A stretch of 64,000 nucleotides of DNA from G963666895 sp963666895 (GCA_963666895.2 CAXXNS010000001.1:124001-188000); one strand, 5' to 3'. Shown: positions 1 through 8,853, numbered from the stretch's first letter. Notes: generated by a model not told the origin, from the sequence alone. A program made the numbers and translations.

Positions 1-935
1 CGGCGGACAAGCCCAAGCGCGGGTCCAAGCCCAAGGCCAAGGCCAAGCCCGAACCCACGGCCGAGGCCAAAGCCGAGGACAAGCCCGCGGCTGAAACCGA
101 AGCCAAGTCCGACGACAAGCCCGCCCGCTCCTCCCGGAGCCGGGGACGGGGACGAGGACGGGGCAAGGCCAAGGCCAAGCCCGATGCCAAGCCCGAGGCC
201 AAGGAAGAAGCCAAGCCCGAGGCTTCGGCCGAGCCCGCGCCCTTTGACGACTTCGGAGGCGGCGGCTGGGACGGAACCGACGACCTGGACGAGCCCAACG
301 GCAACATGGAGCCGGGCCCCGGGAACAGGGACGGACGCGGCCAGCGCGGCAAGGGACGCGGCGGACGCGGCCGGAGCCGCGGAGCAAAGCCCGAGAAGCG
401 GCCCGAGCCCAACGGCAACAAGGCCCGGCCCGACCGCGCCGAACGCCCGATCCAGGACATCTCCAAGCTCGACAGAAAGGTTCTGGAAAGCACGGTGCGC
501 CAGGTGGTGGCCAGGCTCCTGGGCGACCTGGTCCAGGCCCCGCAACTCTCGGTGCGCATCGAGAAGGACAAGGTCCTGGTGTCCATAGAGGACGAGGAGA
601 ACTCCGGCCTGATCATCGGCCGCGAGGGCCAGACCCTGGCCGCGCTCCAGTACCTGACCACGCGCATCGTGTCCCGCCACATGGACGCCTCGGTACGCGT
701 GCAGCTGGACACGGGCGACTACCGCGAGCGCCAGAACGACAAGCTCCGAGAAATGGCCCACGAGTTGGCCGCCAAGTCCGTCTCCACGGGCAAGGTGCAG
801 TCCACCCGGCCCATGAGCTCGTACCACCGCCGCGTGGTGCACCTGGCCCTGCAGGACGCCCCGGGCGTGACCACCCGCAGCAAGGGCGAGGGCCCCACCA
901 AACGGGTGCTCATCCTGCCGAAAAGAACCGGCTGA
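1..935 (+). CDS. khpB: KhpB/Jag RNA-binding protein (5' end outside window)
   Basis: The reading frame is open from base 3 and has no start in the window, so the N-terminal part, where a Jag-N domain would lie, is missing. The visible part begins with a Lys/Ala/Pro/Glu-rich low-complexity stretch (about bases 3-300) and an Arg-Gly-rich segment (about 336-380). A KH domain follows with GLIIGREGQT (about 606-635), then an R3H domain with RPMSSYHRRVVH and SKGEGPTKR before the stop. This KH-R3H order is the KhpB/Jag/EloR family, which binds RNA and in firmicutes acts with KhpA in cell elongation. In many bacteria it lies between yidC and mnmE, and mnmE is indeed two genes downstream. The charged linker is longer than in most homologues and is probably disordered. 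Identification is secure; the cellular role in this organism is inferred. Confidence 0.9.
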   Translation, partial: ADKPKRGSKPKAKAKPEPTAEAKAEDKPAAETEAKSDDKPARSSRSRGRGRGRGKAKAKPDAKPEAKEEAKPEASAEPAPFDDFGGGGWDGTDDLDEPNGNMEPGPGNRDGRGQRGKGRGGRGRSRGAKPEKRPEPNGNKARPDRAERPIQDISKLDRKVLESTVRQVVARLLGDLVQAPQLSVRIEKDKVLVSIEDEENSGLIIGREGQTLAALQYLTTRIVSRHMDASVRVQLDTGDYRERQNDKLREMAHELAAKSVSTGKVQSTRPMSSYHRRVVHLALQDAPGVTTRSKGEGPTKRVLILPKRTG

Positions 936-962
936 CCGCGACACACGAAACACCGTGACCAA

Positions 963-986
963 GGGGCGCCTCCGGGCGCCTCTTTT
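963..986 (+). terminator. Rho-independent terminator after khpB
   Basis: GGGGCGCC (963-970) pairs with GGCGCCTC (975-982) through an 8-bp stem with one G-U pair and a 4-base loop, followed by TTTT. It lies 28 bases after the khpB stop and separates it from the ferredoxin-like gene. Confidence 0.7.
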
Positions 987-1016
987 CTTGCGCAGGGCTT
1001 CCTGCTAGGTTCCGCC

Positions 1017-1943
1017 ATGTTCTCCAGACTGATCAAACCTTCCACCCGGCGCTTTTGGGCGGCCGGCAAGGAACAGGGGCTGACCCTGTCCGAGCGCGTG
1101 CATGCCTACGCCTACGCCCGCTGGCCCTACCACTACATCGGCATGGTCCACGGCAAGTACAAGCTCCTGGCCGTGCTGCTGGGTCCGGTCGTCTGGCTCC
1201 TCAACCGCCGCCACCCCTTCAGGCCCGGCCCGGAAGCGGCCACGGGCGACCCCAACCAGCGCAAGGCCAGCTTCGCGGACACCTACCACGGCAAGGCCAT
1301 GCCCGTGGCCGAGGCGGCCAAGCTGGTGCGGGTGAACCGCGCCGTGCGGGTGGAGATGCCCGAGCAGGTGGTGCCCTACACCCGGGCCCGGGACATCGTG
1401 CTCCAGGCCGACACCAAGATCATCCTGCTGGACTGCCCCTGCCGGGCCGGGCGGCCGAACCCCTGCACGCCCACGGACGTGTGCATCATCGTGGGCGACG
1501 AACTGGGGGACTTCCTGCTGGAGCACCAGCCTGGCCGTTGCCGGATTATCGACGCGGACCAGGCCGTGGCGGTCATCGAGGCCGAAAACAAACGCGGCCA
1601 CGTGGCCCACGCCTTTTTCAAGGACGTCATGCTGGGCCGGTTCTACGCCATCTGCAACTGCTGCTCCTGCTGCTGCGGGGCCATGAAGGCCCACCGCCAC
1701 GGCGTGGCCATGCTCTGCTCCTCGGGCTACCTGGCCGAGGCGGACCCGGAGGCCTGCATCGCCTGCGGCCTGTGCGTGAAGCGCTGCCAGTTCCAGGCCG
1801 TGACCATGACCGACGCCGGGCCGCGCATCGACGAGTCCAAGTGCATGGGCTGCGGGGTCTGCGTCACGGGCTGCCCCGAGCAGGCCATGACCCTGCGCCT
1901 GGCCCCGGAAAAGGGCGCGCCCCTGGAAGTGGACCTCCTGTAG
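1017..1943 (+). CDS. 4Fe-4S dicluster ferredoxin-like protein
   Basis: A 308-residue protein. The C-terminus carries two classical 4Fe-4S motifs, CIACGLCVKRC (Cys 247, 250, 253, 257) and CMGCGVCVTGC (Cys 276, 279, 282, 286), so it should bind two cubane clusters and act as an electron carrier. Further upstream are two more Cys-rich pieces: CPC plus two single Cys at 140-156, and CNCCSCCCG at about 213-221, which looks like an additional metal or cluster site. A hydrophobic stretch at about 50-62 could be a membrane anchor or a buried helix. The gene ends 17 bases before mnmE and is probably cotranscribed with it. The specific redox partner is not evident. The ferredoxin domain is certain; the function is unknown. 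Confidence 0.75.
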   Translation: MFSRLIKPSTRRFWAAGKEQGLTLSERVHAYAYARWPYHYIGMVHGKYKLLAVLLGPVVWLLNRRHPFRPGPEAATGDPNQRKASFADTYHGKAMPVAEAAKLVRVNRAVRVEMPEQVVPYTRARDIVLQADTKIILLDCPCRAGRPNPCTPTDVCIIVGDELGDFLLEHQPGRCRIIDADQAVAVIEAENKRGHVAHAFFKDVMLGRFYAICNCCSCCCGAMKAHRHGVAMLCSSGYLAEADPEACIACGLCVKRCQFQAVTMTDAGPRIDESKCMGCGVCVTGCPEQAMTLRLAPEKGAPLEVDLL

Positions 1944-1960
1944 ACCCGCGAGGACCGGCC

Positions 1961-3337
1961 ATGTCCGAACGCACCCGCGACACCATCGCCGCCGTGGCCA
2001 CCCCGACCGGATCGGGCGGCCTGGCCGTGGTCCGCGTCAGCGGCCCCAAGGCCCTGGACGTGGCCCGGGCCGTGTTCGCACCCTCGCACGGGGACGAACT
2101 CCAGCCCCGCCATCTGCGCCACGGCCACGTCAAGGACGGTTCGGGCCGGGTGCTGGACGAGGTCCTGGCCGTATACCTGCCCGGTCCCGGGTCCTACACG
2201 GGCGAGGACACGGTGGAAATTTCCGGCCACGGCGGACCGGCCGTGGTCCGGGCCGTTCTGGAAGCCGTGCTCCAAACCGGGGCCCGGCCCGCCCAGCGCG
2301 GGGAGTTCACCCGGCGGGCCTTTTTAAACGGCCGCCTGGACCTGACCCAGGCCGAGGCCGTGGCCGAGCTCATCCACGCCCCGACCAAGGCGGCCCTGCA
2401 CCTGGCCCAGACCAAGCTGTCCGGCGCGCTGGGCCGCAAGGTGGACGCCCTGCGCCAGCGGCTGTCCGGCCTGCGCGAGCAGTTCTGCCTGGCCGTGGAC
2501 TTTCCCGAGGACGAGGTGGAATGCCTGCCCCCCGAAGAGCTGGACCGGGCCGTGGCCCAGGCCGTGGCCGGGCTGGACGAGCTCCTGGCCGGGGTGGACC
2601 GGGCCCGGGCCTGGCGCGAGGGAGCCCTGGCCGTGCTCATGGGCCGGGTCAACGCGGGCAAGTCCAGCCTGATGAACGCGCTGCTGGGCCGCGAACGGGC
2701 CATCGTCACCGAGGAGCCGGGCACCACCCGGGACTACCTGGAGGAGCCCGTGGACCTGGACGGGCTGGTGGTCCGGCTGGCGGACACGGCCGGACTGCGC
2801 CAATCTTCGGGCGCCGTGGAACGGGCGGGCATGGACCTGGGCAAGGACCTGGCCGGACGCGCCGACCTGGTGCTCTTCGTGCTGGACGGCTCCCTGTCCC
2901 TGCCCACGGAGGACCTGGAGGCCGCCCTGGGCCACGGGCCAAAACGCGTCCTGGCCGTGGTCAACAAGAACGATCTGAAGCCCTGCCCCGAAGCGACCGA
3001 GGCCCTGGACCGGGCCGGGGTGGAGCACCTGTCGGTTTCGGCAACAACCGGCCACGGCCTGGACCAACTCTGCGCCCGCATGCGGGAGCGCATCCTGTCG
3101 GGCGGGGGCGAGCCCGATCCGGACGAGGTGGCCCCCAACACCCGCCAGGCCGGGCTGCTCCGACAGGCGCGCCAAGAGCTGGCCGCCCTGCGTGAGGACG
3201 CGGCCCAAGGCACCCCGCCGGACCTGCTGTCCGTGCGTTTGGACACGGCCTGCCGCCGCCTGGAGGACATCGTGGGCTACCAGGCCCCGGAAACCGTGCT
3301 CAACCGGATTTTCGACACCTTCTGCATCGGCAAGTGA
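1961..3337 (+). CDS. mnmE: tRNA uridine-5-carboxymethylaminomethyl GTPase MnmE
   Basis: A 458-residue protein, normal for MnmE, which with MnmG modifies the wobble uridine (U34) of certain tRNAs. The N-terminal folate-binding domain starts with DTIAAVATPTGSGGLAVVRVSG. The G domain is inserted at about 220-380: G1 GRVNAGKSS (228-236), G2 GTTRD (254-258), G3 DTAG (275-278) and G4 NKND. The protein ends in CIGK, the conserved C-terminal catalytic motif. The ATG follows the previous gene by 17 bases. The downstream gene, 13 bases on, is TusA-like, which may tie in with 2-thiolation of the same tRNA position. Confidence 0.97.
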   Translation: MSERTRDTIAAVATPTGSGGLAVVRVSGPKALDVARAVFAPSHGDELQPRHLRHGHVKDGSGRVLDEVLAVYLPGPGSYTGEDTVEISGHGGPAVVRAVLEAVLQTGARPAQRGEFTRRAFLNGRLDLTQAEAVAELIHAPTKAALHLAQTKLSGALGRKVDALRQRLSGLREQFCLAVDFPEDEVECLPPEELDRAVAQAVAGLDELLAGVDRARAWREGALAVLMGRVNAGKSSLMNALLGRERAIVTEEPGTTRDYLEEPVDLDGLVVRLADTAGLRQSSGAVERAGMDLGKDLAGRADLVLFVLDGSLSLPTEDLEAALGHGPKRVLAVVNKNDLKPCPEATEALDRAGVEHLSVSATTGHGLDQLCARMRERILSGGGEPDPDEVAPNTRQAGLLRQARQELAALREDAAQGTPPDLLSVRLDTACRRLEDIVGYQAPETVLNRIFDTFCIGK

Positions 3338-3350
3338 AACGGAGGAGCCC

Positions 3351-3623
3351 GTGCCCGACAACGAACAAGTGACCCTGGACGTACGCCAGACCGTGTGCGG
3401 CCTGATGCCCGAACTCTTGAACCATTTGGAGCGGCTCAAGAACACCGAAGTCCGGGAGGTGACCTTCCTGGTCCGGCCCGGCGTGCGCGACGAGATCGTG
3501 TCCGCCCTGGGCACGGGCGGGCGCTGGGGCCTGGCCTTTGAGACCGCCATCGGACACGACGTGCTCATCTGCACCCGCCGCATCGAGGCGGACAAACCGA
3601 GCCTCAACCTGCTCGACTACTGA
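3351..3623 (+). CDS. TusA-like small protein
   Basis: A 90-residue protein with a GTG start behind a strong GGAGGAG site at 3341-3347. The sequence resembles the TusA/SirA fold: an N-terminal strand TLDVR, a Cys near the start of the first helix, then alternating helices and strands. In TusA the active-site motif is CPxP; here it is CGLMP, so the Cys is kept but its surroundings are altered. TusA proteins pass persulfide sulfur to the tRNA-thiolating enzyme MnmA, and the position directly after mnmE makes a link to U34 modification attractive. Both the family assignment and that link are inferences. It could equally be a lineage-specific protein of this fold with no sulfur transfer role. Confidence 0.6.
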   Translation: MPDNEQVTLDVRQTVCGLMPELLNHLERLKNTEVREVTFLVRPGVRDEIVSALGTGGRWGLAFETAIGHDVLICTRRIEADKPSLNLLDY

Positions 3624-3635
3624 ACCGGAGACCCC

Positions 3636-4085
3636 ATGCGCAAGGACGTGACCGACGACTGGACCGTGGTCTCGGACATCCTGGACCGGGCCGAAATCCT
3701 TTTCCTGGGCCTGCCCGGCGGCCAAGCCCCCTACGTGCTGCCCGTGAACTTCGCCCGCATGGGCAAGAGCCTGGTCCTGCACTCCTCGCGCAAGGGGAGC
3801 AAGGCCGAGACGCTCCGCGCCGGCGGGCTGGTGGGCTTCTCCGCCTTGTCCAAGGCCGAGCCCAAGACCGGAGACGCGGCCTGCAAGTTCGGCTACCGCT
3901 TCGAGAGCGTGGTCGGCCGGGGAACGGCCCGGGAGATCACGGACCCGGACCAGCGCAGGGCCGCCCTGGACACGGTGTCCAAAAAGTACGGCGCGGCCGG
4001 ACTGCCCGTGGACCAGGCCGTGTTCGAGAAGACCGCCCTGTTCGTCATCGAGGTGGACCAGGCCACGGCCCGCATCAAGAAATAA
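3636..4085 (+). CDS. Pyridoxamine 5'-phosphate oxidase-like flavin-binding protein
   Basis: A 149-residue protein of the small split-barrel flavin-binding family (PNPOx-like, NimA-type). The visible signs are APYVLPVNFARMG with LVLHSSRKG near the N-terminus (strands and FMN phosphate contacts), KFGYRFESVVGRGTAREI in the middle, and LFVIEVDQATARIK at the end. Members bind FMN or F420 and reduce small molecules, or have unknown roles; the substrate cannot be told. It follows the TusA-like gene by 12 bases and closes the plus-strand run, ending at a strong hairpin shared with the convergent cheW. Confidence 0.75.
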   Translation: MRKDVTDDWTVVSDILDRAEILFLGLPGGQAPYVLPVNFARMGKSLVLHSSRKGSKAETLRAGGLVGFSALSKAEPKTGDAACKFGYRFESVVGRGTAREITDPDQRRAALDTVSKKYGAAGLPVDQAVFEKTALFVIEVDQATARIKK

Positions 4086-4089
4086 AATC

Positions 4090-4119
4090 GGCCCGGGGTC
4101 TCCCCCGGGCCGGATTCCT
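4090..4119. terminator. Bidirectional hairpin between convergent genes
   Basis: CGGCCCGGGG (4090-4099) pairs perfectly with CCCCGGGCCG (4104-4113) around a 4-base loop. It lies between the stop of the flavin-binding gene and the stop of cheW. The T tract is weak on the plus side (GATTCCTT), while the minus side reads into AAAATT-type sequence. Confidence 0.65.
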
Positions 4120-4134
4120 TGCCTGTCCCGCCGC

Positions 4135-4641
4135 CTAGGCGGCTTCTTCCGACGAGTCTTCCGCCAGTTCACCGGCCAGGGCCAGTTCCTCGGCCGAGAA
4201 GACCTTGCCGATGTCCAGGATGATGACGAACTCCTCGCCCTGGCGGCCCATGCCCCGAATGTAGTCCGCCTTGATGGCGGCCCCCATCTTGGGCGCGGGC
4301 TCCACGGCCTCGGGCGGCATCTCGAAGACCTCGCGCACCGAGTCCACCAGGGCGCCCATGACGGTGACGTCGTCCCCGACCAAAAGCTCCACGATGATGA
4401 TGCAGGTGTCCACGGTGTCCTCGACCCGGGACATGCCGAACTTCATGCGCATGTCCACCACGGGCACCGCGTGGCCCCGCAGGTTGATCACCCCGCGCAT
4501 GAATTCGGGGGTGCGCGGGATGTGGGTGATGGCGGGCAATTCCAGGACTTCGCGCACGGTTCCGATGTCCACGGCGAAGATCTCCTTGCCCAGGGTAAAC
4601 GTCAGGAACTGATTCAGGTCTATCTGGTCCACTTCTGACAT
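4135..4641 (-). CDS. cheW: CheW chemotaxis coupling protein
   Basis: A 168-residue CheW-domain protein that links chemoreceptors to the CheA kinase. Typical features are FLTFTLGKEIFAVDIGTVREVLELP at the start, PEFMRGVINLRGHAVPVVDMRMKFG in the middle, and DSVREVFEMPPEAVEPAP with YIRGMGRQGEEFVIILDIGKVF towards the end. The C-terminus has an acidic tail. The ATG has a GGAGGAA site and lies 31 bases after the stop of the chemoreceptor gene, so the two are almost certainly one transcription unit. No cheA or cheY is nearby. Confidence 0.95.
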   Translation of the reverse strand: MSEVDQIDLNQFLTFTLGKEIFAVDIGTVREVLELPAITHIPRTPEFMRGVINLRGHAVPVVDMRMKFGMSRVEDTVDTCIIIVELLVGDDVTVMGALVDSVREVFEMPPEAVEPAPKMGAAIKADYIRGMGRQGEEFVIILDIGKVFSAEELALAGELAEDSSEEAA

Positions 4642-4672
4642 GGTCGATTCCTCCTTTAAGGATCGACGGCGG

Positions 4673-6703
4673 CTAGAACCGCTCGAAATCCTTATCGTCA
4701 GCGTCCGGGCTCATGTCCAGGTCCACGCCCTTTCCCGAGGCGGCCTTGGCCTTGCCGGGCTTGCCGCCTTCCAGCGCGGCCACGGGCTCCCGCTTGACTT
4801 CCACCCTCTTGCCGCTGCCGCCGGGTTCGTCCACCCGGAAGAAGCTCATGGTCTGTTGCAACTGCTGGCCCTGGCTGGACAATTCCTCGGAAGTGGAGGC
4901 CATTTCCTCGGACGCCGAGGCGTTCTGCTGGATGACCTGGTCCAGCTGCTGGATGGCCTTGTTGATCTGGTTCACGCCCGAATCCTGCTCCGCGCTGGCC
5001 GCGGCGATCTCCTGCACCAGCTCGGCGGTCTTGTGGATGTCCGGCACCAACTTGGTCAGCATCTGCCCGGCCTGCTCGGCCACCTCCACCGAAGAGGCGG
5101 AGAGTTCGCTGATCTCGGCCGCGGCCTCGCCCGACCGCTCGGCCAGCTTGCGCACCTCGGCCGCCACCACTGCGAAGCCCTTGCCGTGCTCGCCGGCCCG
5201 GGCCGCCTCGATGGCCGCGTTCAGGGCCAACAGGTTGGTCTGTCGCGCGATCTCCTCGATGATGGAGATCTTTTCGGCGATGTCCTTCATGGCCGACACG
5301 GTCTGGGACACGGCCGAGCCGCCCTCTTCCGCGTCCTTGGCAGCCTGCTGGGCGATGCTCTCGGTCTGACGGGCGTTGTCCGCGTTCTGGCGGATGTTGG
5401 CGCTCATCTGCTCCATGCTCGAGGACACCTCCTCGATGCTGGCCGCCTGTTCGGTGGCGCCCTGGGACAGTCCCTGGGCCGCGGCGGAAAGCTCCTCGCT
5501 GCCCGAGGCCACGTTCTCGGTGGCCGACTGCACGTCATGCACCACGGACCGCAGCTTGCCGACCATGTCGTTGAGGGCTCCGGCCAGGACGCCCACCTCG
5601 TCGCGCTGGCGCACTTCCAGGGTGTTGGTGAAGTCGCCCTCGGCCATGCCCTCGGCAAAGGTCACGCCGCGCAGCACGGGCTTGGTGATGGCCCGGGTCA
5701 GGAAGAAGGCGATGAGCACGCCGATGACCAGGGCCATGGCCAGGCCCACGATCATGATGAACGAGGCCTGGGCCAGGGCGGACACGGCCGTGTCGGCCCG
5801 GTCCTGGGTGCCCTGGACACCGGCCAAGGCGGTGTTCTTGGCCGCCTCAAGCACCTTCTCGGCCGCGGCCTCCCGCAGGGGACGCAGTTCGGCCAACCGG
5901 TTGAATCCGTCCAGATAGCCCAACATGGCGTCGCCGTAGGTCTTGGCGGAGGCCCGGATGGCCGTGATCTGGTCAATGTTCACCTGCTTGCGGGTGACGG
6001 CCTCCAGTTCGCCGAGGACCTCCTCCATCTTGGGAAAGTTCTCGGCCGCCTTGGTCATCAACGCGGGCTCCCGCATGGCCTGGGACTTGAAGTTCCCGAC
6101 CCGGGTCTCGTTGCCCAGGTTGATGACCTGCTGGACCAGGGAGATCTTCTCGAGCCGTTCGGCCAGCCGGGGATACTCCACCCCGGCCCGGGCCTCCTGG
6201 TCCATGGCCTCGTACTGGGAGGCCAGGAACTGCCTGCAATTTTCCATATACGTGCCCGCGGCCGTGTCCATGACGCCGCGCAGCTCTTCCAGCCTGATCA
6301 CCACCTTATTGCTCTCCGCGATCAGGGTGGCGTAGGCGTCCATCCCCTCCTGGGCCTGCTCGACGCCCGCGGCCAGCTTGACCAGCTCCGGATACTTCTG
6401 GGCGTGCTCCCTGCTCTCGGCAAGGAAGCCCATGGCGTTCTCCACGTGCTTCATCCCCCTGTCATAGAAGGATGAATCCTGGCTCAAGGTGTAGCCGCGC
6501 ATTTCGTACATGAGCAACAGGGAGGAACGCTCCAGGTCATTGGCCATGCGCACTTCGGGTACATATTCCTCGGCCAGTTTCGTGGAATCGCTACGCACCT
6601 GCTGCATGTTCAGCACGGCCACGCCGCCCAAGGCCGCCGCGATGACGATCAACAGGCCGAAGCCCAGCCCCAGTTTCCATCCCAGCTTTAGATTCTTCAA
6701 CAT
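4673..6703 (-). CDS. Methyl-accepting chemotaxis protein with large periplasmic helical domain
   Basis: A 676-residue receptor. The start is placed at the ATG at 6703, which has GGAGGG just upstream and begins MLKNLKLGWKLGLGFG; an in-frame start further upstream lacks a site. TM1 is at about 11-32. A roughly 280-residue all-helical periplasmic region (33-313) is long enough for a helical bimodular (HBM)-type ligand domain. TM2 is at about 314-336, HAMP at about 337-390, then the signalling domain with the hairpin tip EEIARQTNLLALNAAIEAARAGE. There is no C-terminal pentapeptide tether; the tail is Lys-rich and then acidic. It is cotranscribed with cheW. The ligand is unknown. Confidence 0.93.
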   Translation of the reverse strand: MLKNLKLGWKLGLGFGLLIVIAAALGGVAVLNMQQVRSDSTKLAEEYVPEVRMANDLERSSLLLMYEMRGYTLSQDSSFYDRGMKHVENAMGFLAESREHAQKYPELVKLAAGVEQAQEGMDAYATLIAESNKVVIRLEELRGVMDTAAGTYMENCRQFLASQYEAMDQEARAGVEYPRLAERLEKISLVQQVINLGNETRVGNFKSQAMREPALMTKAAENFPKMEEVLGELEAVTRKQVNIDQITAIRASAKTYGDAMLGYLDGFNRLAELRPLREAAAEKVLEAAKNTALAGVQGTQDRADTAVSALAQASFIMIVGLAMALVIGVLIAFFLTRAITKPVLRGVTFAEGMAEGDFTNTLEVRQRDEVGVLAGALNDMVGKLRSVVHDVQSATENVASGSEELSAAAQGLSQGATEQAASIEEVSSSMEQMSANIRQNADNARQTESIAQQAAKDAEEGGSAVSQTVSAMKDIAEKISIIEEIARQTNLLALNAAIEAARAGEHGKGFAVVAAEVRKLAERSGEAAAEISELSASSVEVAEQAGQMLTKLVPDIHKTAELVQEIAAASAEQDSGVNQINKAIQQLDQVIQQNASASEEMASTSEELSSQGQQLQQTMSFFRVDEPGGSGKRVEVKREPVAALEGGKPGKAKAASGKGVDLDMSPDADDKDFERF

Positions 6704-7017
6704 GTTCCCTCCGCTCCTTCTGCTTGCCAACCACGCAATCGCCCCATAATGCGGGTGCTCACACACAAACTTAAAACTTGTGCCCCGACAAAAACAAACA
6801 TCTCATAAACGATACATTCTAATCTAATATCAATAGCATACCAGCTGTAAAAAAACTTTACAACTACCAATCAGACTTTGTGCGTTACTCCGCTCGCATC
6901 GTCGCGTCGCCGTAGGCGCATCGCTCCAATAACAGGAGGCTATACAAGCCAATACTTCAAAAGTATCTTGTGTGGGGAAAAATGGCAACACGGGATGCGT
7001 ATTGCCGGGAAGAAAAA
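6704..7017. other. Intergenic region upstream of the chemoreceptor
   Basis: A 314-base gap between two minus-strand genes. The part next to the chemoreceptor (about 6760-6890) is AT-rich and should carry its promoter. I found no convincing sigma-28 or sigma-54 match in it. The part next to the upstream acyltransferase gene holds that gene's terminator. No credible gene is present. Confidence 0.5.
6970..7006 (-). terminator. Rho-independent terminator of the acyltransferase gene
   Basis: Read on the minus strand, GGCAATACG pairs with CGTGTTGCC (9 bp with one G-U pair, 5-base loop CATCC), followed directly by ATTTTT. It begins 12 bases after the stop codon. Confidence 0.75.
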
Positions 7018-8853
7018 TCAGTCCGTGTCTTTTCCCGGCGTTCCGTGGTGCGCCAGATAGGCTTCGGCCGCCTCCGGACCCATGAAGCGGTCCATCATCT
7101 TGCGGGGCATGTTGGGGATGTCCACCAGGATCAGCCCGTCCATGCAGTCGCCGAACTCAGGGTCGATGTTGAAGGCCAGGATGCGGCCTCCGAGCTTCAT
7201 GTACTGCCGGTAGAGCACCGGGATGCCCCGGCCGACCTCGATGTCGTCCACGATGGAGCCCAGGTTCTCGGGATCGTCGAAGGCCGACTCGGGCAGGGAC
7301 ACGTCGAGCCGCTTGAGCCGCTTGAGCTTGGGCGGCTTCTTGGGCTTGACCATGCGGGCCAGTTCCGGAGAGGAGCGGTGCTTCTCCAGGAAGCGGATCA
7401 TCACCTCGCGGGATATCTCGGAATAGTCGCTGGACATGGACACGCAGCCGAACATGGTCTTGTAGTCCATGTTGCGCCGCATGTAGACCCCGATGGCCCG
7501 CCAGAGCAGGAGCAGGGCCTGATAGCTCCTCTGGTACTTGACCAGGATGAAGGAGCGTCCGAACTCCAGGGCCGGGTTGATGAGGTCCATGAGCTCCGGG
7601 CCGAACCGGAACAAGGTCCGGGAATAGAGGCCGTGCACGCCCTGCCGGACCATGATCTCGTCGCAGCGGGCGAAACGGTAGGCCCCGGCCACCTCCATGT
7701 CCTCGCGGTTGAAGAGCACCAGGTGGCGATAGGTGTCGTCGAAGCGGTCCAGGTCCAGGGCGCGTCCCGTGCCCTCGCCCACCGGCCGGAAGGTCTCCTC
7801 CCTGAGCCGCCCGATCTCGCGCAGCATGCCCGGGATGCGGGCCGCCCCGGCCTGAAAGACCACGAACGCCCCGGACTCCACCAGGATGTGGTCCTCGGTC
7901 AGCCGATCCAGCTCGGCCTTGAGCTGCTCGCGGTCCACGGGCTCGGCAATGGGCTCCATCTCCAGGCCCGCGGCCGCGGCCTTGCGCCGGGACTTGGCCT
8001 CGCCGTGGCGGCAGAGCAGGTGGGTGCGGAAACGCAAATAGTCGATGAGCTCCTCGTCGGTCTCGTAGCGCTCCAGCTTCTCGAACGGCAATGGGTTGCC
8101 CACGTAAGCGTGGATGGGCTTGTTCATCCAGCGCAGGTTGGCCCTGGGGATCATGGCCGTGCGCAGCCGGGGGTGAATCAGGCCCATGGCATGGAACAGG
8201 GGGCCGTGCTTGCCCTGGAAGCAGATGGGCACCACGCTGGCCCTGGTGCGCCGGGCCAGTCCGGCGATGACCGGGCTCCAGGCGTTGTCCCGCACCATGC
8301 GCTTCTTGAGCCGGAGCGAGGCCACCTCGCCGGCCGGGAAGACCATGAGGCAGTGGCCGTCCTTGAGCCACTTGAGGGCTTTCTTGATGCCGCCCATGTT
8401 TTTCTGGGCCGCGTCCTTGCCCCCGAACACGTCCACCTCGTACATCAGGGCGGCGTATTCTGGGACGACCATCATCATCTGGTTGGAGAGGGCGCGCACG
8501 TCCTCGCGCACCGAGCCCACGAGCTGGAACAGGAGCAGGCCGTCCACCACGCCGAAGGGGTGGTTGCTGACGACCAGCACCGGCCCGGTCTTGGGAATCC
8601 GCTTGACCATCTCCTCGGGCACCTGGAGGTCCAGGCCCGTGACCTCGGCCACGATCTCCTCGAACCGCTTGTCCGGATTGTCGGGCTGCCTGGCCTTGAA
8701 CTCGTTGTAAATCCAGTTCAGCTTCTTGAAGCACAACAGGCGGGCCAGGGGACGTTTCACGGCCGAAAACAGCATTTTGCGGATGGGATCCTTGAACGGT
8801 TCCCTGAAGCGGAAGATGTCTTCGTGGCCTCGCCTATTGTCCTGTTTGGTCAT
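7018..8853 (-). CDS. OlsF-like bifunctional acyltransferase (PlsC domain plus OlsB-like GNAT domain)
   Basis: A 611-residue two-domain protein. The start chosen is the ATG at 8853 with AGGAG upstream (MTKQDNRRGH). Residues about 80-300 form a PlsC-type acyltransferase: NHPFGVVDG (His98, Asp104) is the NHPxGxxD active-site motif and FPAGEVAS is a later block. Residues about 340-600 resemble OlsB/hemolysin-type N-acyltransferases: FRPVGEGTGRALDLDRFDDTYRHLVLFN followed by VAGAYRF. In OlsF proteins the OlsB-like half acylates ornithine and the PlsC-like half adds the second acyl chain, giving ornithine lipids. That route is the best guess here. Glycine or other aminolipids remain possible, as does lysophospholipid acylation. 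Confidence 0.8.
   Translation of the reverse strand: MTKQDNRRGHEDIFRFREPFKDPIRKMLFSAVKRPLARLLCFKKLNWIYNEFKARQPDNPDKRFEEIVAEVTGLDLQVPEEMVKRIPKTGPVLVVSNHPFGVVDGLLLFQLVGSVREDVRALSNQMMMVVPEYAALMYEVDVFGGKDAAQKNMGGIKKALKWLKDGHCLMVFPAGEVASLRLKKRMVRDNAWSPVIAGLARRTRASVVPICFQGKHGPLFHAMGLIHPRLRTAMIPRANLRWMNKPIHAYVGNPLPFEKLERYETDEELIDYLRFRTHLLCRHGEAKSRRKAAAAGLEMEPIAEPVDREQLKAELDRLTEDHILVESGAFVVFQAGAARIPGMLREIGRLREETFRPVGEGTGRALDLDRFDDTYRHLVLFNREDMEVAGAYRFARCDEIMVRQGVHGLYSRTLFRFGPELMDLINPALEFGRSFILVKYQRSYQALLLLWRAIGVYMRRNMDYKTMFGCVSMSSDYSEISREVMIRFLEKHRSSPELARMVKPKKPPKLKRLKRLDVSLPESAFDDPENLGSIVDDIEVGRGIPVLYRQYMKLGGRILAFNIDPEFGDCMDGLILVDIPNMPRKMMDRFMGPEAAEAYLAHHGTPGKDTD

Noticed and set aside
6704..6900. 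Sigma-28 promoter for the chemoreceptor
   Set aside because: No TAAA-N15-GCCGATAA-like pair was found on the minus strand.
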